Origin: Actinomyces qiguomingii
GTDB lineage: Bacteria; Actinomycetota; Actinomycetes; Actinomycetales; Actinomycetaceae
Direction: 5' to 3'
Length of the DNA: 64,000 nucleotides
Assembly (NCBI RefSeq): GCF_004102025.1
Contig: NZ_CP025228.1
Span: 3,162,001-3,226,000 of the forward strand
In this document: in pieces, positions 54,513 through 62,903 of the stretch
Layout: each line of letters starts with the position of its first letter
Position numbering within the stretch: the first letter of the stretch is position 1
The notes under the pieces: generated by a model
Told to the model about the DNA's origin: nothing
Seen by the model: only the letters and a program-made list of their open reading frames with translations
Database searches by the model: none
Position numbers and translations under genes: made by a program

Positions 54513-55817
54513 CTACCGGCTCAGCACCGCCCCGTTGGACTGGGCGATCTCCCCCAGCACATGGGCGCTGGGCTTGGGGGTGCGCGCCAGGGTGTCCCGG
54601 TCGACGGCGATGATGCCGAACTTGGGGCCGTAGCCAAAGATCCACTCGAAGTTGTCCATGGCGGACCAGCACATGTAGCCGCGCACATCGATACCGTCGG
54701 CGATTGCGGCGCCGACCTCACCTATCGCTGTGCGCAGGAAGTCGACCCGCTGAGTGTCATCGACGGTGTTCAGCCCGTTCTCGGTGACGTAGATCGGCAT
54801 CTGGACCGCGTCCCAGGCCTGGCGGATCACGGCGCCGATCGCCCACGGCCAGATCTCCTCCCCGCCCTGGTTGACCACTGCGCCCTCGGCGGGCGGAACC
54901 GGCCCGTCGGGTCCGAGCACCGTGCGGTTGTAGGTCTGCAGCCCGACGAAGTCGTCACCCTCGCTCACGCGCAGGTAGCGCAGGTTGTTCTCCTCGTTCA
55001 TGCGCGCCACCCGCTCCTGGCCCCCGGGAGCGGCGTGGAAATCGGAGTTGGCCAAACTCCAGCCGACCTGCATCTCGGGCTTGACAGCCTTGATGGCCTC
55101 GACCGCCGCCTTGTGAGCAGCGCACTTGATTTCGAAGGCCTGCTCGGTGGCCGACAGCTGGAAGCCGGCGACCTTGTCCGCCGTCGTCCCCAGGGCGCGG
55201 GCGGCGCCCTCCCAGGTGGGGTTGCCGAGCCGCTGGGCCGGCTCACGCTCACACATGCCCATCTCACCGAGCAGGATGGCGAGGTTGGGCTCGTTCATGG
55301 TGCAGGCGATGTCGAACAGGTCACCGAGCTCTTCGGTGACGCGGCGGCAGAAGCGGGCGAACAGGGCGGGCGTGTCGGCGTCCTCCCAGCCGCCGCGGGC
55401 GATGAGCCACTGCGGGGAGGTGAAGTGGTGGTAGGTGACGATCGGCGTCAGCCCGTGCTCGCGGCAGGCGCGCAGCATGTCCCGGTAATGGGCGATGGCG
55501 ACGGCGGAGAACTCGCCCTCGGCCGGCTCAATGCGGCTCCACTCCAGGGAGAACCGGTAGGAGTTCAGCCCCAGGGAGGCGAGCAGCGCGATGTCCTCCC
55601 GGTAGCGGGTGTAGTGATCACAGGCGTCGCCGGAGGACTCGGCGTACATGGTGTTCGGTACGTGCTCGTACAGCCAGACGTCGTTGTTGGTATTGCCGCC
55701 CTCCACCTGGTGGGAGGCGGTGGCGGTGCCCCAGAGGAAGCCGTCCGGGAACGGGGTGGCGGGGGCTGCGGCAGAGGAGCCAGCGGCGGAGGCCGGTGAG
55801 GATGCAGGGGTGGTCAT
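54513..55817 (-). CDS. GH1 beta-glucosidase
   Basis: A 434-residue cytoplasmic family 1 glycosidase. After an Ala/Ser/Pro-rich N-terminus of about 20 residues, PFPDGFLWGTATASHQVEGG (abridged to FLWGTATASHQVEG) begins the barrel. The acid/base Glu176 lies in TMNEPN and the nucleophile Glu346 in YVTENGLN. It removes beta-linked glucose. In a rhamnoside locus it would act on the glucoside left after rhamnose removal from rutinosides or neohesperidosides. It is in a likely operon with the MFS gene upstream (gap 160 nt). Confidence 0.9.
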   Translation of the reverse strand: MTTPASSPASAAGSSAAAPATPFPDGFLWGTATASHQVEGGNTNNDVWLYEHVPNTMYAESSGDACDHYTRYREDIALLASLGLNSYRFSLEWSRIEPAEGEFSAVAIAHYRDMLRACREHGLTPIVTYHHFTSPQWLIARGGWEDADTPALFARFCRRVTEELGDLFDIACTMNEPNLAILLGEMGMCEREPAQRLGNPTWEGAARALGTTADKVAGFQLSATEQAFEIKCAAHKAAVEAIKAVKPEMQVGWSLANSDFHAAPGGQERVARMNEENNLRYLRVSEGDDFVGLQTYNRTVLGPDGPVPPAEGAVVNQGGEEIWPWAIGAVIRQAWDAVQMPIYVTENGLNTVDDTQRVDFLRTAIGEVGAAIADGIDVRGYMCWSAMDNFEWIFGYGPKFGIIAVDRDTLARTPKPSAHVLGEIAQSNGAVLSR

Positions 55818-55977
55818 GGGGTGATTATCTCCATTTGTCAGTCATGGTTCGTGGTAGTTGAGGAAGGTTTCGCATGCGGGGCGGCGCGCACGGGGAGGAT
55901 AGGGCGCGACGGCTCATCCCAGTTCGGCCAGCGGCGGGCGGCACTCGCAGCGAGACCGACTGCCGCCGTCGCCCCGT

Positions 55978-57348
55978 TCATTTCACTCCCTTGACCAGCG
56001 GCATCAGCAGCGCGCCACCAAAGACGACGGCGGCCGCGGCGCCCCACAGCAGCGGGTAGTTGTTGGAGGCCGGACCGAGCAGGGTCGGGGCGACTGCCGG
56101 CACCAGGACATTGCCGAGGTTGAGAGCCAGACCGAAAACGGCCATGTCCTTGCCGGCGTCGGCCTCGTTGGGTAGGACCTTGGCGCACAGGGCGAGGTCG
56201 ACGGTCAGGTACATGGGCTGGCCGACGGCGAAGATCATCCAGGCCACGGTGAAGCCGGTGATGGTGGTGGAGGTGGCGGCGATGATCAGTGCGGCCGCCA
56301 TGATGACCGCCGCGAGGGCGACGAGGGGCCTGAGCATGCCGAGCTTGTCGGAGATCCAACCGGAGCCGATGAAGACGACGATGGACACGGGGGCGCTCAT
56401 CAGGGACAGGTGCCCGGCCTGGGCGCCGGCCTGGGCAGGGGTCATATGTAGGCCGATAATGAGGTAGAGAACGAAGAATCCGAGGAAGGCAGCCATGCCG
56501 GCCCCGGCCAGGAAACGGGAGAGCCAGACGATACCGAAATTCGGGTGCTTGACCGGGTTGACGAACATGTGGGCGAACATGTCCAGGGTGCCGCCCTGCG
56601 GGATCTCCTCGCGGCTGTGCTGCGGGTCCTTGTAGAGCAGCAGCAGCGGCAGGGCGCAGATAATCGCGAGCGTCGGCGGCACCGTCATCAGCAGCACAGT
56701 GGAGATGTCGACCAGGGCGCCGGCGATGTAGGAGCCGGCACTCATGGCAAGCGCTCCACACAGACCCATGAATCCCATGATGCGCCCACGCATATTGCCG
56801 GGGACGCCTTCAACGGGGATCACGGAGTAAGCGTTGAAACCCGCCTGTGCGGAGGCGATGCCAATGATGTAGGCGGCGATGATCACGATGGAGCTCGTGG
56901 AGGAGCCGATGATAAGGAAGCACACGAAGGCCAGGAGATAGCCGCCGACGATCCAGGGACGGCGGCGGCCCAGACGCGACAGAGTGCGGTCGCTCAGGGC
57001 CCCGACAATGGGGACGACGGCGAGCATGAGCAGAGCGGACAGGGAGGTGGCGCGCGAGTAGACCAGGGTGGCCAGGTCCTCGTCGATGACGCTCAGGCGC
57101 AGCTGAAGAGCCGTACCCATTCCCATCATCATGATGTAGCCGCCGATGGCGGCGATCAGCACCAGCCAGATGGTCTTGCGCGGGTTGCCGAATTTGGCGG
57201 TGATACGAGCGGTCTCCTCGTCCGGCGCGGTCATGACTGCGCCCGCAGCGGGGTAAGCGACCCCCTCGGCGGGGTCGGCCCCGGCAATGGTGGAGGAGGC
57301 GTAGGGATCGTCGGCATCGTCTTGCCGAGTGGCGGGTGGGGTGGTCAT
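55978..57348 (-). CDS. MFS transporter, sugar/glycoside type
   Basis: A 456-residue transporter with about 12 helices, resembling the SLC45/GPH-like sugar transporters: KTIWLVLIAAIGGYIMMMGMG in pieces, VGALSDRTLSRLGRRRPWI with a basic loop after helix 4-5, and AGFNAYSVIPVEGVPGNMRGR. The ATG at 57348 has AAGGACG upstream. It is divergent from a TetR regulator, with a palindromic site between them, and precedes the GH1 gene; a glucoside is the likely cargo. Confidence 0.85.
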   Translation of the reverse strand: MTTPPATRQDDADDPYASSTIAGADPAEGVAYPAAGAVMTAPDEETARITAKFGNPRKTIWLVLIAAIGGYIMMMGMGTALQLRLSVIDEDLATLVYSRATSLSALLMLAVVPIVGALSDRTLSRLGRRRPWIVGGYLLAFVCFLIIGSSTSSIVIIAAYIIGIASAQAGFNAYSVIPVEGVPGNMRGRIMGFMGLCGALAMSAGSYIAGALVDISTVLLMTVPPTLAIICALPLLLLYKDPQHSREEIPQGGTLDMFAHMFVNPVKHPNFGIVWLSRFLAGAGMAAFLGFFVLYLIIGLHMTPAQAGAQAGHLSLMSAPVSIVVFIGSGWISDKLGMLRPLVALAAVIMAAALIIAATSTTITGFTVAWMIFAVGQPMYLTVDLALCAKVLPNEADAGKDMAVFGLALNLGNVLVPAVAPTLLGPASNNYPLLWGAAAAVVFGGALLMPLVKGVK

Positions 57349-57437
57349 CAATCGTCCTTGATATGAAGCCGGCTGCAATGCCGGCGACGGCGCGCTCGCG
57401 GGTGTCGCGGCGCCTGACGAGGAAAGCATAACTCAAT

Positions 57438-57455
57438 TTGCACCATATTGGTCAA
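57438..57455. promoter_or_regulatory. TetR-type operator between divergent genes
   Basis: TTGCACCATATTGGTCAA is an AT-rich near-palindrome (ACCA-NNN-TGGT core, TTG/CAA outer) upstream of the MFS gene and 220 nt before the TetR gene. The TetR protein is the likely ligand. Confidence 0.55.
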
Positions 57456-57674
57456 GATCTAGATCACTTACATTGTGGTCTACGTCTCTCCGCGTGCGCC
57501 CCTGGGTCGCTCCCCGACGGCCCCGCCATGGGCCCTGCCAAGCAGGCACCGCACACCACTCCCGCAAACACCGAACAGCCGCCGAACCGATCATCTAAAC
57601 TTGACAACGGCCACGGTCTTGACCACCGGCCCATATGCCCGATAACAGCGATTCGCCCGGAGATGAGGTTGACC

Positions 57675-58283
57675 GTGCCCGACTCAGACGCCGTCGCCCC
57701 GCCCGACGGGCGCACGCGCTACGCCAACGGGGAGCGCCGACGCGCCGCCATCGCCGACGCCGCCATGGAAGTCTTCGCCGAGCAGGGCTACAACAACCTC
57801 TCCCTGCGACAGATCGCCGAGGCGGTCGGCGTGAGCCACACACTGCTGCGCCACCACTTCGGCAACAAGGAGACGCTGCTCGAAGCGGTGCTGAAGCGAC
57901 GCGAGGAGACCGAAGCCGAATGGCGCGCCGCTCTATTCACCGAGCACGGCCTGCTGGAGGCGCTGCCCCTGGTCATGGAGCACAATGCGACCATCCCCGG
58001 CCTCATCCAGTTGGACACCGTCATGCGCGCCGAGGCCATCAACCCCGAGCATCCCGCGCACGACTACATCGCCGGACTCACCCGTCGTTTCCGGTCCGCG
58101 GTACGCGCCGACCTGGAGGGCGAGCGCGAAGCGGGAAGACTGCGCGAGGACGTTGACCTCGACCTGGCAGCCGTTGAACTCGTCTCCCTCATTGAGGGCC
58201 TTCAGGCGGAGTGGCTGCTAGACCGCAGCGTGGACATGGCCGCCGTGCTGCGCGACTTCGCCGAGCGCCTGCGCAGGGCCTAG
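57675..58283 (+). CDS. TetR-family regulator
   Basis: A 202-residue repressor. The helix-turn-helix runs RRAAIADAAMEVFAEQGYNNLSLRQIAEAVGVSHTLLRHHFGNKE in pieces, with recognition helix SHTLLRHHF. The C-terminal ligand domain ends LIEGLQAEWLLDRSVDMAAVL. The GTG at 57675 has GAGG 6 nt upstream; an ATG at 57663 has a ribosome binding site too close to use. It is divergent from the MFS-GH1 genes, which it probably controls. Confidence 0.87.
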   Translation: MPDSDAVAPPDGRTRYANGERRRAAIADAAMEVFAEQGYNNLSLRQIAEAVGVSHTLLRHHFGNKETLLEAVLKRREETEAEWRAALFTEHGLLEALPLVMEHNATIPGLIQLDTVMRAEAINPEHPAHDYIAGLTRRFRSAVRADLEGEREAGRLREDVDLDLAAVELVSLIEGLQAEWLLDRSVDMAAVLRDFAERLRRA

Positions 58284-58364
58284 CCACCGGAGAACCGGCA
58301 TCGCCGTCCCGGCCAGGCCGCCCCTGCGGTTTCATCCACCTCTTCTCGACACTAGGGAGCACCC

Positions 58365-58687
58365 ATGCAACTCGGAATCGTGGGCGCCGGCGCGATCGGC
58401 AGCGCCATCGCGCGACTGGCAGTTTTCGACCCCGTTGACGCGGGCACTGCGGCCGATGCCTGGCGCTTTGCGCCCGGGACAGCCGCCTACACGCCCATAT
58501 ACCTGGCCGGCCGGCTCACGCCGGGGGAGGACATCTTCACCGCACCGGTCTCCCCCACACCCAGGGTGTTGGATGCACGACGGCGCTTCGGGAGGACATC
58601 TTCACCGCACCGGTCTCCCCCACACCCGCAGAGAAGATCCGGGATGCTCTAGCCGCGGCCCGCCGCGATCCCACCCCCGCCGCCTGA
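58365..58687 (+). pseudogene. NADP-binding oxidoreductase remnant
   Basis: The N-terminus is a good Rossmann start (MQLGIVGAGAIGSAIARLAV), but the text then jumps to FDPVDAGTAADAWRFAPGTAAY, which in the F420/NADPH-dependent oxidoreductase family lies about 120-140 residues later. A large in-frame deletion has joined them. A 37-bp direct repeat (58526-58562 and 58591-58627, offset 65 bp) then shifts the frame; removing 65 bp would restore a C-terminus ending EKIRDALAAARRDPTPAA. The intact relative follows directly at 58751. Confidence 0.8.
58526..58627. repeat. 37-bp direct repeat inside the oxidoreductase remnant
   Basis: Two identical 37-bp copies beginning GGAGGACATCTTCACCGCAC, offset by 65 bp, within the pseudogene. 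The offset is not a multiple of three, so it breaks the frame. Confidence 0.9.
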
Positions 58688-58750
58688 GGCATACCGGACG
58701 CAATGACGTCGTCGACCGCAAGAACCCTTGAACCACCGGAAGGAATCCCC

Positions 58751-59530
58751 ATGAGAATTGGCATTATCGGCACCGGCAACATTGGCGCCAGTCTCGTGCG
58801 AGCGTTGAGCGCCGCCGGACACGAGGTCGCAGCCGCCAACTCGCGCGGCCCCCACACCATTGCGGCCGAGTTGCTCGTCGACGGCGCCAAGCCCGTCACA
58901 TCCGCACAAGCGGTGCAGGACACCGAGGTCGTGATTCTCTCGGTGCCGCTGAGCGCCATCCCCACCCTTGCACCGTTACTTGCCGAGCTCCCCGAGGATG
59001 CAACCATCATCGATACGTCCAACTACTACCCGCAGCGGGACGGCGACGATCTCTTGCCCGCCGGCACGGTCGAAAGCCTGTGGGTTTCCGCTCAGCTGGG
59101 GCGGCCCATCGCCAAGGCGTGGAACTCCATCGGTTCTGCATCGCTGGCGATGAAAGGCGTCCCCAGCGCCACCCCCGGCCGGATCGCACTGCCCGTGGCA
59201 GCCGATCGAGGTATCGACAAACAGCGGGCAATGGCTCTGGTCGAGGACACTGGTTTCGACGCCTATGACGCAGGCCCCTTGGAGACCTCATGGCGTCAAC
59301 AGCCCGGGACGCCCGCATACGGCACCGATCTGACCCGCGAACTGCTGCCGGCAGCACTAGGTGCCGCCGATGCCGAGCACGCACCGCAGCGTCGCGATCT
59401 GGTGGTCAAGGTCTTCTCGAGTTGGCTCGGCGCCGGCGTCAACCCCGATGCGGACTGGAGTCTCGCCGTCGCTCGCGTCATCTGCGCCGGTCCCGCCGGC
59501 GCCGTTGAAGGCGGCGCCACACAGCCTTAA
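58751..59530 (+). CDS. NADP-dependent oxidoreductase, F420 reductase-like family
   Basis: A 259-residue protein with an N-terminal Rossmann fold (MRIGIIGTGNIGASLVRAL) and the NADP-contact segment AAANSRGPHT. IIDTSNYYPQRDGDD and the dimer-domain FDAYDAGPLETSWRQQPGTPAYG match the family of F420-dependent NADP reductases and related NADPH dehydrogenases. The ATG at 58751 has GGAAGGAA upstream. It follows the TetR gene and a broken copy of the same family. Substrate unknown; a role with a carbonyl or quinone compound from aglycones is speculation. Confidence 0.82.
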   Translation: MRIGIIGTGNIGASLVRALSAAGHEVAAANSRGPHTIAAELLVDGAKPVTSAQAVQDTEVVILSVPLSAIPTLAPLLAELPEDATIIDTSNYYPQRDGDDLLPAGTVESLWVSAQLGRPIAKAWNSIGSASLAMKGVPSATPGRIALPVAADRGIDKQRAMALVEDTGFDAYDAGPLETSWRQQPGTPAYGTDLTRELLPAALGAADAEHAPQRRDLVVKVFSSWLGAGVNPDADWSLAVARVICAGPAGAVEGGATQP

Positions 59531-59661
59531 CCGGTCCCAGGGCGCCACCCAAACGGCGCCCATTCCGGGCCGGATGCCGTCCCCTCTTCACGGCCCGCCC
59601 GGCCACGCGCACCATGAGGTTGACGGATCCACCATTGACCCAATACGCTCAGACCAATCCG

Positions 59662-59673
59662 TGAAACGGTTCA
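59662..59673. promoter_or_regulatory. LacI-type operator in front of the second GH78
   Basis: TGAAACGGTTCA, identical to the site before rhaM (34708-34719), lies 21 nt before the GTG start and overlaps the expected leader. It ties this distant gene to the rhamnose catabolic run. Confidence 0.6.
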
Positions 59674-59693
59674 ACGAGGATCCGGAGGGATCA

Positions 59694-62600
59694 GTGTCCG
59701 CACATCGTTCAAGCCGGCCCAACGCCGCCTGCGCCGCAGGCGCCGATGCCATGCCCCCGGCCGACTCCACTCGCGCAGGCGTCAACTCGGCCGCGGCCAT
59801 CAGTCCCGCCGGCCCCGCCTCCCCGGCCGCCGACCTACTTACTGCCGCCGCACCCGAGCGCACCGACCCGGTCGGCCCCCTCGCCGCCCCGACCGGCCTG
59901 CGCCTGGACCATCACCGCCCCGACCTGCCCGTGCTCGGCGGCACCGGCGCCACCCCCGCCCTGTCCTGGCAGGTGCCCACCGCGCCCGCCGGCTGGATCC
60001 AGGCCCGGGCCGAAATCGAGGTGGTCCGCGGCCCCGTAGGCGCCCTGCCCGGCACACCCGAGGCAGCGGCCCTGGAAGGCCCCGACTCCCTGTTCGTGCC
60101 CTGGCCCTTCGCACCGTTGGGGTCACGCGAGAGCGCCGCCTGGCGGGTAAGAGTCGCCGGGGACGACGGCGCCTGGTCGCCCTGGTCGGCGCCCGCCGTC
60201 GTCGAGACCGGCCTGCTGGATCCCGCTGACTGGACCGCCCGCCCCATCACCGCCCCCGGCAACCGGCGCACCGATCCCGCACCGGTGCTGGTGCGCCGCA
60301 TCAACGTCCCCGCCGGCACCACTGCCGCCCGCCTGCACCTGACCGCCGGCGGCACCTACGAGGCCTTCATCGACGGCGTCAAAGTCGGGGCCGACGAGCT
60401 CGCCCCGGGCTGGACCGAGTACTCCCGCCGCCAGGTGGTCCAGAGCCACGACGTGACCACGGCATTGACCCCGGGGGAGCACGAGCTGGCCGTCGTCCTG
60501 GGCAACGGCTGGTACCGCGGCCACCTGACCTGGGCGATGCGCGAGGCCGTCTACGGCCAGGACCTGTGGCTGCTGGCCCAGGTCGAACTGAGCGACGGCG
60601 CGAGCACCACCGTCATCGGCACAGACTCCGACTGGGCCTGGCGGCCCTCCAACATCACCGCCAATGACCTGTACAACGGCCAATCCACCGACCTGCGGCT
60701 GCCCGCCCTCGGCGCGGCGGAGGCCGAATCCCCGGTCGCCGTCGGGGACCTGCCGAAGGCCGCCCTGGAGCCGACCACACTGCCGCTGCCCACCGTTGTC
60801 GGCGAGGTACGGCCCGTGGAGGTGCTCACCACGCCGTCGGGCAGGCGCGTGGTGGACCTGGGGCAGAACCTCACCGGGCACGTGCGCCTGGCGGTGCCCG
60901 GCGGCCAGGCGGGGGACGTGGTCACCCTGCGCCACGCCGAGGTGCTGGAGCACGGCGAGTTGGGCACCCGCCCGCTGCGCAATGCGGAGTGCACCGACCG
61001 CGTCACCCTGGCCGGCACCGGCACCCCCGAGCGTCCCGAGGTCTTCACCCCCACCCTCACCCAGCACGGCTTCCGCTACGTGGAGGTCGACGGGTTCCCG
61101 GGTGACGACAACGCCCTGCTCGCCTGCGTCACCGCCCGCGTGGTCTCCGCGGGCATGGAGCGGTCCGCCTGGTTCACCAGCTCCCATCCGCTGGTGGACC
61201 GGCTGGTGGAGAACACCCGCTGGTCAACCATCGACAATTTCATCACCGTGCCCACCGACTGCCCGCAGCGCGACGAGCGCCTGGGCTGGACCGGGGACAT
61301 CGGCGCCTTCGCCCCCACCGCCCTGAGCCTGTACGACGCCGCCGCCTTCCTGAACTCCTGGACCAAGGACCTAGCCGCCGCCCAGACCCCGGACGGCGCC
61401 CTGCCGGCGGTCTCCCCCGATGTGCTGGAGGGCAACAAGCTGACCTGCGCCTGGGGCGACGCCATCACCCTGGTGCCCTGGGCCGTCTATGAGGCCACCG
61501 GGGACCCGTCGGTGCTGGCCGCGAGCGCGGAGGCGATGAGCTGCTTCGTCGACGGCGTCGATGCGGTGGCCGGGGCCTCACACCTGTGGCGCGGCGGCTT
61601 CCAGTTCGGCGACTGGCTTGACCCGGACGCTCCGCCGGACAACCCGGCCGCCGCCAAGGCCGACCCGGATGTGGTGGCCACCGCCTACTTCGCCCGCAGC
61701 GCCGGCATCACCGCCCGCGCCTGGGAGATCCTCGGCAACACCGAGCGCGCCGCCCACTACGAGGCGCTAGCCGCGAGCGTGCGGGAGGCCTACCTGGACG
61801 CCTACGTCACCGCCGACGGGATGATCCTGTCCGACTGCGCCACCGTCTACGCCCAGGCACTGGCCTGGGACCTGCTGGACACGCCGCGGCGCGTGGCCGG
61901 GGCCGGGCTGCGCCTGGCGGACCTGGTGCGTCTGCGGTCCTTCCGGATCTCCACCGGCTTCGTCGGCACCCCGCTGGTGCCGGACGCCCTGGTCAAGGGC
62001 GGGCAGGCGGCCACGGCCGCCCGGCTGATCCTGGAACGGGAGTGCCCCAGCTGGCTGTACCCGGTGACCATGGGGGCGACCACCATCTGGGAGCGCTGGG
62101 ACTCCATGCTTCCCAACGGGGAGATCAACCCCGGGGAGATGACCAGCTTCAACCATTACGCCCTGGGCGCCGTAACCCAGTGGCTGATCACGGACCTGGC
62201 CGGCCTGGACGTGATCGGCGCCGGCGGGCGGGCGCTGCGGGTGGCCCCGCAGGTGGGCCATGGCTTCACCTGCGCGAGCGTGGTGCGCCGGCTGCCGCTG
62301 GGCACCGCCCGCGCCGCCTGGGAGATCGACGGCGACACGCTGCACATCAGCGTGCAGGTACCGGTGGGGGCGAGCGCCGAGCTGGCGCTGCCCGGCACGG
62401 CGCCGGAGACGCTCGGCCACGGGCTGCATGAGCGCACGGTGACGCTGCCCGCGCAGCTGCGCGACGGCGTCGGACAGATCCGCACGGTGCGCGACCTGAT
62501 GGACGACGCCGCCGCCTGGGAGCGCGTGGTGGAGGCCGTGCGCGGCAAGCACGGCGCCTACATGGAAGACCCGGCCGCCACGCTCACCGGCTTCCTCACC

Positions 62601-62753
62601 CACGAACTCGACTCAACGACGAAGGTGATCCCGGGCGCAGCCACCATGTACGGCTTCATCCCCGGCATGGAGGCGGCCAAGGCCGCGCTTGAGGCGGTAA
62701 TCGCCGAGGTGGCACCGAACGCGCCTGAAGTCACCTCCGCCGAGATCGGCTGA
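59694..62753 (+). CDS. GH78 alpha-L-rhamnosidase (copy 2)
   Basis: A 1,019-residue GH78 enzyme, only distantly similar to copy 1. Landmarks: PALSWQVPTAP, LHLTAGGTYEAFIDGVKVG, the catalytic PTDCPQRDERLGWTGDIGAF (conserved Asp, Asp-Glu-Arg, Asp) and TTIWERWDSM with the second catalytic Glu. An Ala/Pro-rich N-terminal extension of about 60 residues precedes the first beta domain; no signal peptide. The GTG at 59694 has GGAGGG 6 nt upstream and lies just past the LacI-type operator, which rules out earlier in-frame starts. The last codons (Ala-Glu-Ile-Gly) and the TGA come from the first unit of array A6. A C-terminal extension of about 90 residues follows the GH78 fold. Confidence 0.92.
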   Translation: MSAHRSSRPNAACAAGADAMPPADSTRAGVNSAAAISPAGPASPAADLLTAAAPERTDPVGPLAAPTGLRLDHHRPDLPVLGGTGATPALSWQVPTAPAGWIQARAEIEVVRGPVGALPGTPEAAALEGPDSLFVPWPFAPLGSRESAAWRVRVAGDDGAWSPWSAPAVVETGLLDPADWTARPITAPGNRRTDPAPVLVRRINVPAGTTAARLHLTAGGTYEAFIDGVKVGADELAPGWTEYSRRQVVQSHDVTTALTPGEHELAVVLGNGWYRGHLTWAMREAVYGQDLWLLAQVELSDGASTTVIGTDSDWAWRPSNITANDLYNGQSTDLRLPALGAAEAESPVAVGDLPKAALEPTTLPLPTVVGEVRPVEVLTTPSGRRVVDLGQNLTGHVRLAVPGGQAGDVVTLRHAEVLEHGELGTRPLRNAECTDRVTLAGTGTPERPEVFTPTLTQHGFRYVEVDGFPGDDNALLACVTARVVSAGMERSAWFTSSHPLVDRLVENTRWSTIDNFITVPTDCPQRDERLGWTGDIGAFAPTALSLYDAAAFLNSWTKDLAAAQTPDGALPAVSPDVLEGNKLTCAWGDAITLVPWAVYEATGDPSVLAASAEAMSCFVDGVDAVAGASHLWRGGFQFGDWLDPDAPPDNPAAAKADPDVVATAYFARSAGITARAWEILGNTERAAHYEALAASVREAYLDAYVTADGMILSDCATVYAQALAWDLLDTPRRVAGAGLRLADLVRLRSFRISTGFVGTPLVPDALVKGGQAATAARLILERECPSWLYPVTMGATTIWERWDSMLPNGEINPGEMTSFNHYALGAVTQWLITDLAGLDVIGAGGRALRVAPQVGHGFTCASVVRRLPLGTARAAWEIDGDTLHISVQVPVGASAELALPGTAPETLGHGLHERTVTLPAQLRDGVGQIRTVRDLMDDAAAWERVVEAVRGKHGAYMEDPAATLTGFLTHELDSTTKVIPGAATMYGFIPGMEAAKAALEAVIAEVAPNAPEVTSAEIG

Positions 62754-62843
62754 AATAACCATCGAGTTCGGTCGAAATAACCATCGAGTTCGGTCGAAAT
62801 AACCACCGAGTTCGGTCGAAATAACCATCGAGTTCGGTAGATA
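62739..62843. repeat. 22-bp repeat array A6, five units
   Basis: Units at 62739, 62761, 62783, 62805 and 62827, exactly 22 bp apart; cores GCCGAGATCGG, ATCGAGTTCGG (three times) and ACCGAGTTCGG, most followed by TCGAAATAACC. The first unit overlaps the stop codon of the GH78 gene. The array fills the gap to the GH43 gene. Confidence 0.92.
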
Positions 62844-62903
62844 TGCCGATTGCCGACCGCTCGGCGCCACTATCCACCGCCGTCCCCGGGAAGGAGACAT
62901 ACC

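Noticed and set aside
54372..55799. Long plus-strand reading frame of 475 codons
   Set aside because: It lies antisense to the GH1 gene, which has intact catalytic motifs. The frame is open because of GC-rich codon bias.
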